From positions 1-46,926 of the forward strand of contig WKLE02001227.1 in assembly GCA_014885115.2 (NCBI GenBank): a DNA stretch of 46,926 nt, read 5' to 3'. The DNA is from Asterionellopsis glacialis. Its lineage: Eukaryota > Bacillariophyta > Plagiogrammaphyceae > Rhaphoneidales > Asterionellopsidaceae. Below are positions 10,179 to 18,819 of the stretch, piece after piece (the first letter of the stretch is position 1; every line of letters starts with the position of its first letter). The translations under genes and the position numbers were made by a program. The notes under the pieces were generated by a model that ran no database searches, had not been told where the DNA came from, and saw only the letters and a program-made list of their open reading frames with translations.

Positions 10179-11520
10179 ATATACGTACACTTTTCTTTCT
10201 AATGTTAATAGGTATCTCTAGGACACTATCAAAGGAAACAAACATGCAGTGTGGAATCTATGAAAATGCATCATGAGTTCCTTTTTTCCCTCGTACAATA
10301 TCAGATAGTTTGACTAAAAAAACTGCTGGTCTTTTCCATTCTCCTGTTGATCTCTTGCTTTACTTTACTTCAAGTATCGTAGTGGCGTCACTGAAGGGAG
10401 ATGCGGCGGCAGCATTGGTGTGAAAAGATGCAGTGATTTATTTTGCAGCTCGGACCCAAACTTTCTGAGGTGTACCTCTCGAGTCGTCAACAGGGGCAAC
10501 GCGTTCGTACCTGTACAATCTGTACAAGATCTGCTGGGCTGTACCGGTACCACAAATTCGCTTTTAAAAGTCTGTGAGTGTACACTGGACATACCTGATA
10601 CCAGCTACTTTACGGTCTACAGATCTTCTGAAATCATTCTTTGGAAATACTTCTTCGGAGAGGTCATAAGTCATAATGTCAAAAAGACCTACTGGTGAAA
10701 TTAGCTACCGCCCTCCACATGTACCGTCGAGTGGTAAATACCCAGGTACTACCTTACAAGGTATAGTTAGGAAAAGGTACGTACGACAGTACTGGTACTT
10801 TGATTTTTAGAACCTGGTAGGTCCCACGTCCAGTGTACACTCACCTAACCTATCCGTTACAGGTAATTCATTGACAACCGTTCTCCCGAAGGTGAAGGCC
10901 GTACCTGGTACAGCTAATAGGAATACATGGTATGAGTCTACTGAGGTACATGCAGGATTTGTAACTAGTAAATTAGGCCGCTGATCTCATATATCAACAG
11001 TTCAAAATTGAACCTCCGTAAGCAAAAAACCAACCGTTTGAGCAACATCTTGGTTCCAAACTTGACGTTACATACGCAGCATTTTACACTGTATTCAAAT
11101 TTTGGGGAATTTTCGCAGAACTTCTAAAAGACCTATCCCGGAACTCCAGAAACCTTCCGCGGAACTCGATAAGAGTTCTGGATTAATCACGAGTATTTAA
11201 CAAGACCACTAAATAAAAGGATTACTGCATTCTTGTTTGATATTCAGATGCCCCTTTACCATGAAGTTTCTTTTCTTCTCTGAAACATCTAATTTCCGTT
11301 GCATTAAAAATCATACAGTTGACAAAGACTCGTAAATAAAAATACGTTTTCATCGCGGCAGGTTTTCTGAGTTTTGTATGTATCTGGTATCAAAGAGCAG
11401 TAGGTCCAACTGTGGGTCTAGTCTGGAACTCGCTGAGAACCTTTTTGTAGCGATCTTAAATACCAAGTATTTATTGTTAAGTATCACTATATGATAGAGA
11501 TTTTTATCTAGTACAGGTAT
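10179..11520 (+). repeat. Duplicated M11 downstream flank with inverted centre
   Basis: 10179 to about 10470 is a direct copy of 5197-5530. About 10561-10697 matches 5920-6066 in reverse complement. About 11218-11520 matches 6213-6530 directly again. The copies are diverged by substitutions and small indels. No gene is seen here. The rest, to the next M11 start at 11858, is AT-rich intergenic DNA. Confidence 0.75.
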
Positions 11521-11857
11521 GCTACCAGTACAAATAATACCTTTGGGGGTTGGGTAAATTGCATCGGAGGAGCAATTAACGTTTTGGATTGAAGTTACTG
11601 TACAGTAGACTGATATAGGTGGAAAAGATCAATGTCCTATCTCCAAAACGTAAGGGAAAAATAAACGTTTGGGCCCTTTCAGATATCTATTAGTGATAGG
11701 TTTTGTGCTACTGAATGACCTGTAAAAATGATGACTGCATACGCCCGTATAATTTTCATTTTTCTCTTCGTTTTCGCCGGCAGGTTTTTGTAATAATTTG
11801 TTTCAGATCTGAGCCATACATTTCGACCTGTTTCGAAACTGTAAAAGGCACGAACCA

Positions 11858-14010
11858 ATGATGAGTGTTGAACATTTGACGTCTTTTATTTTCATCCTTT
11901 TGTTGTCAGTAATTCCAGTAAATGCAGCAGAGCAGAAGGTACGTTTTCAGGAGTACAGTAATCTTTCTTCTTACAAGTTTCGATGCTCAGCATTAAATTG
12001 CGTTTGTTTTCTCGGCACAACTAGCATCGACTTCGTGGTCGCCAAAAGAGCAATAATTCTCTTCCAACGAACCATTGCAAGTTGTATTGGAAATTTGAGT
12101 CGACAGAAGAAAGGCATCAAAGAACGCTTGATTGTGAAATCGTGCACGAAGAAAAATTATATCGGCTTCCGCTAATCGGTCTTACAGATGAATGGTTGGA
12201 CCTTCACAAAGATGAAATAATCAGTGGTGAAAGTGTTTTGGAGGCAAAAAACTTGCGGCTTGCAGAAGATCATGTTACTGTTGACGTGAAATCCGACTGG
12301 AGCTTCAACTGGCATACTTTCTTGGGTAACAGCCAGCAGCAATATCAAGTCGTCCAAGTAGAGCATCACGAGAGAGAGAAAATTGATCACAATCGTAGAC
12401 TAGTTTCTCGCACAAAGGGGAGAAAGAGGACCGTCGTAGTGCATATTCAAGCAAAGGATACTTCTACCCCATTAAATCCAAGGGAGTTAAGTAACCATGT
12501 CTTTGGCACAGACGGGAATGATAACAACGTCCGTTCACAATTGAAGAGCTGTTCTTATGGACAGTACGAAATAGTCCCTTCAGACGCCCCTGGCGTCGTA
12601 AATGGGGTTTATAAAATGAACCTCAACGTCTGGGCTAGGGGATCAGCACACCATGTGGTTCAAAATGCAGCTCTTGACCATCTCCGAGGAAGGTTTGGAT
12701 CTGACTTGAGTGCGACGTTTGATCATGTCATGATATGTGTTCCCGAGGGTATGCGTGATTTCATAGGTGAGAACGAACGTGCACAAGGTTCTTGTTACTA
12801 GAACATGTCGAAATTGAACATATTTTGTACAACTGAGTGCTGTTCAATTGTTTGTTTATGGTGTCATTGATATATAGCATATGCTTGGGGCAACGACTTT
12901 CTTTCTGTGTATCACAGCGACTGGTGCAACAGTCTTACTACAAAAATACATGGTAGGTCACGAAATGATAATCTTTACCGTTCAAGGCGATGCAGCTAGT
13001 TTATTCGCATACCTAACTTCTTTTTCTTGTGATTAGAACTTGGACATAACATGGGCTTGCAACATTCGGGGGAAGGTAGATGCGAAGCCTGTGACTATGC
13101 AGACCAAAGGTAAGATTCTATTGTAAGTCCTTTTTACAGTGACTAGCGCCTATCTTCCAACTATATAGTATACGCATCTCCTTTAACCTTTTTTGGTGAA
13201 TCTTCCAGTGGACTTATGGGTTTTGTGTATCCACACAGTGAAGGGTCAAAAATGTGTTTCAATGGAGCTCAAAGTTGGCAACTCGGATGGTATGCACCAA
13301 AAAGTGTAACTTTAAACCCTTTGAAATACTCCTGGCACGGTAAGCTCGTCGGAGTTGACGACTATGGAAGATCTCGTAACCAAGAACAAGTTATTTTGGA
13401 ACTTGATGCTCCAAGGCAGAATATTGCTTATTATGTCATGTTCAATCGAAAAAGTGGGATAAATGAGGGGACAAAGGAGGCAGCTAATAAAGTTTTGATC
13501 ACAAGTCAGTTAAAGCAGAAGGGTGGGCTTGTTGGAAGGACAAATCTTGTAGCCAAGTTAGGCGCTGGAGATCGATACGTTATCAAAAATTTCAATAGGT
13601 CAGGAGAACAAGTATGTATCCGGGTGGATCAAATACTTAAAAGGGTTGCTTCTCCTTGGACAGTCCATTTAGCCGTAGATTCATCTATTGCACCACTGCG
13701 GACACCCGCACCAACACCTAGTCCCAGTTCGTCCCAGGTTGTGGCAAAAATAGATACCGCCAAAAGGAAACAGCGTCCTGAACATTCACATTTATTGTTC
13801 GATGTGAGTGCCATTCAAGTTGACTGTGACAAACTTGGAAGAAATGAATGTTCCCAACATGAACGGTATTGCACTTGGGACCAAAATAATGTTTGTCGAG
13901 GCCGTGTTCACCGATCACGACACGGAAGTCGCAAAAAGGCCAGATCGGGTATCGGTAATCCTCGACATAGCATCAATAGCTATTCTTGGGATTTTTCTGG
14001 GGATGAATGA
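11858..14010 (+). CDS. Secreted gametolysin-like M11 zinc metallopeptidase, copy 2
   Basis: Paralogue of the 3025-5196 gene with the same architecture: signal peptide (SFIFILLLSVIPVNA), pro-region, basic site (SRTKGRKR), catalytic domain, Pro/Ser linker, four-Cys module (C-x7-C-x6-C-x7-C) and basic tail. Exons are 11858-11938, 12025-12766, 12878-12952, 13037-13109 and 13209-14010, giving 590 aa. Exons 2 to 5 have exactly the same lengths (742, 75, 73, 802) and phases as in copy 1. The zinc site HELGHNMGLQH (residues 299-309) is again built across the exon 3/4 junction, and the Met-turn is SGLMG. A second ATG three bases in could also start translation. Coding sequence is clearly diverged from copy 1, more than the 9616-10178 fragment is, so this duplication is older. 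No disabling change was seen. Confidence 0.92.
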
Positions 14011-14980
14011 CTGTTTCGGTCTTCTGTAGAAAAAATAAACTTGCTTTGGCTCAAGAGTTCCAAAAATTGACAAATTCTTGTTTCTTGGCAGATAGCTAAT
14101 TTTTACTGCGCTTAATGCATAATTAATAGGGAGAAAATAAATCAATTTCTGTCGTTCATCGCAGATCATGGTTGATTTAAAGAATGACTCCTTGTCTAGA
14201 GAATAAAAAATGGTGGTTTTTTTTGGTTCCATGAATTTTCAATCTTCATTTTTAAAGATACTTGAAACATGGATAAATGAACTTCCGCAAAATGCAGAAC
14301 TCTAGTACCAGGTACGAATTAGTGAAGTACAGATTACTTCTCTGTCCTCTAGGACTTTGGTCCTAGAATTGACTTGGAGTTCGTTCGATGGTTCACTCCA
14401 GTGCATGTAATGAGCCACTGGTTCACTGTATGTCTATCCTTCTTCCCGTCTCCTTGTAACTACGGGAAGGATGGTAGAAGAAACATCAGCCACTGACGAT
14501 ACACAAACGATATTTGTTCTGAAGTCCCTATCAGTTATGATTTTTCAAAGGTATTACGGGTAGGATATTTGATATGCGTGTGTTTGTGTGTGCGTGTGNN
14601 NNNNNNNNNNNNNNNNNNNNNNNNNNNNNNNNNNNNNNNNNNNNNNNNNNNNNNNNNNGTTCAAATAATGGTTGATTCGGAATAGTTGGAAACAGTTTTC
14701 AATAGCCTACTCTTTAACAAAAAGATGCAGCTTAGTGCGCACAAACTCTGGATCAACTGTTAGCTACCAGCGCCAGCGTATACCAACTGATAAAGTTCCT
14801 TGTAAAAGTACCAGGTAGGTTTGGTGGAGTTGTAGGAGTAGGTATGGCTTGTGATTAAACCAGGGACCAGGGAACCTACCAATGATCACCTCTGAGACAA
14901 TGAATCATGAAGAACCAACATCTGGCCCTACTCAAGTCCCATCAATATATGCGATCGTAATAATGACTATTCGCTAGAAC
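14011..14980. other. Intergenic with assembly gap
   Basis: Downstream region of M11 copy 2. No gene recognised. A GT-rich microsatellite (about 14577-14598) runs into the gap. Single TACCAGGTA elements occur at about 14308 and 14809. Confidence 0.6.
14599..14658. other. Assembly gap (60 N)
   Basis: Sixty undetermined bases directly follow a TGTGTG-type microsatellite. The true length is unknown, and the repeat may have blocked assembly. Confidence 0.99.
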
Positions 14981-15119
14981 TGTTTTTGATGTGATTTCTA
15001 TTCAAGTTGATTGTAAAGTTTAAAAAAATCAGAGATATTGGAAATGGAATAATGACTGGAACGAGTGCCTGGATCGTATTCAACGGTTGCGATATCGGGA
15101 TAAAATGTATGTCTCTTAG
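14981..15119 (+). pseudogene. Relic of M11 C-terminal Cys module
   Basis: Two adjoining frames read FDVISIQVDCKV and then KNQRYWKWNNDWNECLDR. This matches the end of M11 copy 2 (FDVSAIQVDCDKL, then a Cys/Trp module ending VCRGR). A frameshift and a stop separate the pieces. Nothing else of an M11 gene is visible before it, although the assembly gap lies about 320 bp upstream. It is probably the remnant of a further, older array member. Confidence 0.7.
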
Positions 15120-15862
15120 CTCATTGCCGGCATTGGTTTTTGGTGCGACAATGTTCTATTGACGATTGATTGTTTGGATGTTTGGCTTTTTTTTTAATTA
15201 GTTGTCATTTGTCAACATGAATGATTTTCGTCGTTACAGTCATCCCCATGCTTTTTGGTGTGGTCGTGATATCAAACAACCACACATTGTGTTATTACTG
15301 AACATAATACTCATTCTGTTTCTTGTCCTTTTTTCTTTCGGAAAAAAATAAGAAAAAGGCGTTTATGTTGTATCATTCAGCTTTGAAACATGGAATGGGC
15401 GAGTAACAACATGATAATAGAACAAAAAAATATTGAAGGACAAGAAACAATGCAAGGATACTTTTTAAACACAACGAAATAGGCAAAAGCAAAACCAGCG
15501 ATTGTACGAATGGTAACAATTGACCTTTTAGCAAACAATTGAATTTTTAAAGTACGTACTTTTCAGGGCATGGCATGACATTCAAGCATACAAAGTCGGT
15601 TTTATCTGTAATTTCAAGTTGCTGCTCATATTCTTGGCTGAGCTTGCCGTCACTAGTTTGAAAACAAAAAGTTCAGTTACATGCACACAATAATACGCCT
15701 TCAAAAATGGGAGACTTATCTTCTTTGTTTTTTTTGTTTGTTTTTTTTTTGGGGGGGGAGGCATTTTCAATTTCATTTTTATAGCTTTGGAATTTCCAAT
15801 TTCTGATTGAACCCTTACCTTACCTTCTTCCTTTTTAAAAAAAAATAATGATGCCTAAACTA
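15120..15862. other. Intergenic
   Basis: AT-rich with poly-T and poly-A tracts (about 15730-15760 and 15835-15848). No gene, RNA or repeat recognised. The 3' UTR of the following minus-strand gene presumably begins near 15860. Confidence 0.5.
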
Positions 15863-16894
15863 TTACAACACACCTGCCACAGCAGCTGTTCGGAACTTCT
15901 GATACCTTGGTAGAGATGCTCTTCGTTCTTCCATGCAAGTTTCCTCAACTTCATCTTCAATTTCATCGACTTCATAGACCAATGTCAGCCCTCCCTTGAG
16001 CTTCTTGCGTTTCGTTGAAGTGGCATTTGTCCTGCCATATTTTTCTTTGGTGGTACCTGTACCATTATTAGTTCCGGATGCTCCTGTGAGAGAAATGGAT
16101 AAAGGTGCAGCAGGAGCCGGGGTGCCACTATTCAGAGTAGACTGGAGGTTACCCACGGAAGTGGGATCTGTTATGGATGTAGCAGCAGCAGCAGTCCCAG
16201 CAGACAAACTGGATGCTACAGGAATAGCAGAAGTCATAGCCTTTGGTTGCGGAATCAAATCTGCCGAAGCAGCAGGAGCTGGTGTATGGAATCCATGAGG
16301 AGGAGGCACACCTGGTGGAAGGGGCGGCGGGGGCATTCCAGGAGGCACACCCGGTGGAAGAGGTGGAGGCGGTAGTCCCGGTGGCAACGGTGGAGGTAGA
16401 TGGGGTGGAGGTGGTGGTGGCGGTGGAGGAGGTGGTGGTAAGTATTCATCTTGCGGTTCGGTAGTGAGGCAGTCATCGTCGAGTGGGAAATTATTGTAAC
16501 CATGAGCAGACACGAGAGCAAAGGCAGCTCGAACAGCACAGTCCATGGCGGCTTCTCTTGATTTGCCTCGTCCCCATCCTAGATCGACACCACCAACTCT
16601 CGTAGAAAATACGAATGGTTTTTCAGGAGTAGCACCGCGTGGCCATCGAACGTATGCCGCATCCGTCATGCGGTGGGTCTTTGTGTACTTGACAAAGGCG
16701 TCCATGGAAGCATAGTACTTTTCAGGCCGGTACTTCTTCACGGGATAATGTTCTTCCCCTTTAGATCGTTTGTTACCGCCACCTTGATTTGGATTTCCAT
16801 ACCCGCCTTGTTGTCCGTACTGTTGATATTGCTGTTGCTGATGGGGGTTGCCACCGTTCAACGCGGCAGCGGCGGGACGTTTCTTTCTTCCCAT
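15863..16894 (-). CDS. dsRNA-binding-domain-like protein with polyproline tract
   Basis: 343 aa, single exon. The N-terminus is basic and Q/G/N-rich (QQQQYQQYGQQGGYG). Residues about 60-135 look like a double-stranded RNA-binding fold: a helix (YYASMDAFVKY), strands (FVFSTRVGGVDLGWGRGKS) and a C-terminal helix (REAAMDCAVRAAFALVSAHG). The G-x-G-x-S-K/R-x-x-A spacing is typical of the family. A polyproline block with PPG repeats covers about 152-220, then a low-complexity Ala/Ser/Thr region and a short acidic motif (VDEIEDEVEE) near the end. A nuclear or RNP role is plausible but inferred. It is divergently arranged with HGH1, with 566 bp between start codons. Function beyond RNA binding is unknown. 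Confidence 0.75.
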   Translation of the reverse strand: MGRKKRPAAAALNGGNPHQQQQYQQYGQQGGYGNPNQGGGNKRSKGEEHYPVKKYRPEKYYASMDAFVKYTKTHRMTDAAYVRWPRGATPEKPFVFSTRVGGVDLGWGRGKSREAAMDCAVRAAFALVSAHGYNNFPLDDDCLTTEPQDEYLPPPPPPPPPPPPHLPPPLPPGLPPPPLPPGVPPGMPPPPLPPGVPPPHGFHTPAPAASADLIPQPKAMTSAIPVASSLSAGTAAAATSITDPTSVGNLQSTLNSGTPAPAAPLSISLTGASGTNNGTGTTKEKYGRTNATSTKRKKLKGGLTLVYEVDEIEDEVEETCMEERRASLPRYQKFRTAAVAGVL

Positions 16895-17093
16895 GGTGGA
16901 GCGTTTTGCTTGCTGTCGGTTAAGCTACGACGAGCGCTGCTATGAGCTGTGAAAGTTGTTTCGAGGTGTTTGGAAGTTCTGCCAGATGCCAAGAAAGAAG
17001 CACACACAATAATTTTACCGTTATCAACATAACATGCGTTAGGTGGCGGTGGCAGCTAGTCCTAATGAGAAAAAGACAGCTATTTCGTAGAGA

Positions 17094-17105
17094 TTAGGGT
17101 TAGGG
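17094..17105 (+). promoter_or_regulatory. Telobox-like tandem TTAGGG
   Basis: Two adjacent TTAGGG units give the reverse complement of AAACCCTAA, the plant telobox, a promoter element common near translation-related genes. HGH1, an eEF2-folding factor, is one neighbour. Function in stramenopiles is unproven. Confidence 0.4.
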
Positions 17106-17138
17106 CTCACAAACACTCGAAGAAGAAACCTCGTATCG

Positions 17139-17153
17139 ACGTCACTATGACGT
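17139..17153. promoter_or_regulatory. Inverted CRE half-sites ACGTCA-CTA-TGACGT
   Basis: A perfect 15-bp palindrome of two bZIP-type half-sites separated by three bases. Such TGACGT/ACGTCA elements are known in diatoms as CO2/cAMP-responsive elements bound by bZIP factors. Placement in a divergent promoter fits a regulatory role, but activity is inferred. Confidence 0.5.
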
Positions 17154-17460
17154 TTCGTACCATATTTTCATTTCATGGCCACACATTTTTGGAGTTTTTC
17201 TCCCCCCCGGGCATGTGGGAGGAGATGTGCATGTCTCGCACAGAACATTTGACAGAGTTACCATTTTAGGATATACTTCGTACATATACCATACCGTCGA
17301 TTTCCTTGAAAGACGTCAAGAGAAAACAGAGAACAGGAACTCAAAGTCAAATAAACTATCAACATTTGAATATTTTAGAGGGAGACTACAACACTTTCTG
17401 CACAACAAGAAAAAGAAAAAATCGCTACACACCATCTTCGCCTTTTTTTAAAAAAAAAAT

Positions 17461-18777
17461 ATGTCCGACAACGATGAAACCTCCATGTACAATGATTTGA
17501 TTGGGTTTCTTCAATCTAATCGTCAAGATTTGCGTCTTGCGGCTGTTCAGGCTGTAGCCACAGCTATCAAAAGCAGTGATGGAGCTATCAAACTGATCAA
17601 GTTTGGAGCGGCTCGTCCCCTTTCTCGGTTGACATCGCAACCCGGTATCATTGGATTGGTGGCACTGCAAAATTTAGCAACCTTAACGTCGAATGGTCCA
17701 TCTGCCTCACAATGCGTCGAAGATTTGATTGAAGTAGGAGCTACTTCCCGTATGGCTGAAATTGGACTTTCCAGACATGAACGAGATCAAGAAACGATGG
17801 AATCCTGGAAGAAACGTGTGAATTATGCCATGGCACTCTTGGTAAATATGACTCGGACAGAAAAGGGGGCTGTCGATTTAGTCGGACGAACAGTGCCCGA
17901 AGAAGCGGTTATTGTAGAGGAACTCACTGATGATCAAGACGGAACAGAAGATAAGCTTCCATCGAAACCAACCTTGGAATTGTTATTGTCAAGATTTTTA
18001 TCTATTGAATACGTCGAAGAAATCACCGAGAAACAACCTGAAGACGGGGAGGACAAGGATCCATCCAAGAATACACCTATCGACGCTGACAATCGACACG
18101 AAGATCCTTATCAACACTTTGCAGCTATTTTGATGAATGCCACTCAGCTGGAAGCAGGACGAAAATTTGTTTTGAGAATCAAACGCGACAGTGCTTCTAC
18201 TTCTTCCCAAACATCATCTGTATTGCAGGCTATTCTTGTACAACTACGATCTACTAACCCTATTCGCCGCAGGGGAGTTGCAGGTACATTGAAAAATTGT
18301 TGTTTGGAAAAAGACGCTGCTTGGTGGCTTTTGGAGGAAGTTAAAATTACAAAACATCTATTGTATCCCTTGGCCGGACCAGAAGAACTTGAGGTGGATG
18401 AAAAACGTGGTCTCGACCCCGATTTATGGCTTGAAGGACCAGACAAGGAGCGAGAACCGGATGGTTTGGCACGACTCTTTTTAGTGGAGTCCATATTGCT
18501 TTTGTGTGCTACAGGGCGAAAATCGAGGGAAAGCCTGCGGCTCTCCCGTGTGTACGTTATTTTGAAATGGGCTGACATGGTGGAGGAACGAGAGGACGTA
18601 TCCGAGCGAATCAATGAATGCGTTCAATACCTCCGTCGAGATGAGCAAGGCGCTGAAGAGGGAAGTAGTGATCAAGCGGTGGAAATGGCAATTAGAGGGA
18701 ACCGACTGGCATTACCAGCTCCTACTGCGTCAAACGAAATTGGAGGACTCTCTGAAGATTATGATGATGTAGATTAA
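17461..18777 (+). CDS. HGH1 family protein (eEF2 folding factor)
   Basis: Armadillo/HEAT-like cytosolic protein. In yeast Hgh1 helps the TRiC/CCT chaperonin fold translation elongation factor 2. The product is 438 aa from a single exon. The N-terminal helical repeats (about 1-100) include AAVQAVATAI and LVALQNLATL. The DUF383 part contains LLVNMTRTEKGAV and FAAILMNATQLEAGRKFV. The strongest family signature is NPIRRRGVAGTLKNCC, followed by LLYPLAGPEELEVDE, the DUF384 stretch FLVESILLLCATGRKSRE and VYVILKWAD. An acidic insert at about 160-215 (EELTDDQDGTEDKLP and on) is longer than in most homologues. The start is preceded by an A-rich leader. It faces the SET gene tail to tail. Confidence 0.95.
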   Translation: MSDNDETSMYNDLIGFLQSNRQDLRLAAVQAVATAIKSSDGAIKLIKFGAARPLSRLTSQPGIIGLVALQNLATLTSNGPSASQCVEDLIEVGATSRMAEIGLSRHERDQETMESWKKRVNYAMALLVNMTRTEKGAVDLVGRTVPEEAVIVEELTDDQDGTEDKLPSKPTLELLLSRFLSIEYVEEITEKQPEDGEDKDPSKNTPIDADNRHEDPYQHFAAILMNATQLEAGRKFVLRIKRDSASTSSQTSSVLQAILVQLRSTNPIRRRGVAGTLKNCCLEKDAAWWLLEEVKITKHLLYPLAGPEELEVDEKRGLDPDLWLEGPDKEREPDGLARLFLVESILLLCATGRKSRESLRLSRVYVILKWADMVEEREDVSERINECVQYLRRDEQGAEEGSSDQAVEMAIRGNRLALPAPTASNEIGGLSEDYDDVD

Positions 18778-18819
18778 AAATATTAGTAAATGTTTTTCTA
18801 TAAGTACATGATTTGCCTA

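Larger units (their letters stand above)
16895..17460. promoter_or_regulatory. Shared divergent promoter region, dsRBD gene / HGH1
   Basis: The 566 bp separating two start codons on opposite strands. It contains a telobox-like TTAGGGTTAGGG (17094-17105), an inverted CRE pair (17139-17153) and a poly-T/poly-A stretch just before the HGH1 ATG. No ORF with a recognisable domain. Confidence 0.6.

Noticed and set aside
11980..12175. Read-through of M11 copy 2 exon 1 into a 105-aa protein
   Set aside because: The donor GTACGT at 11939 and the acceptor at 12024 give an exon structure identical to copy 1. The read-through frame is intron sequence.
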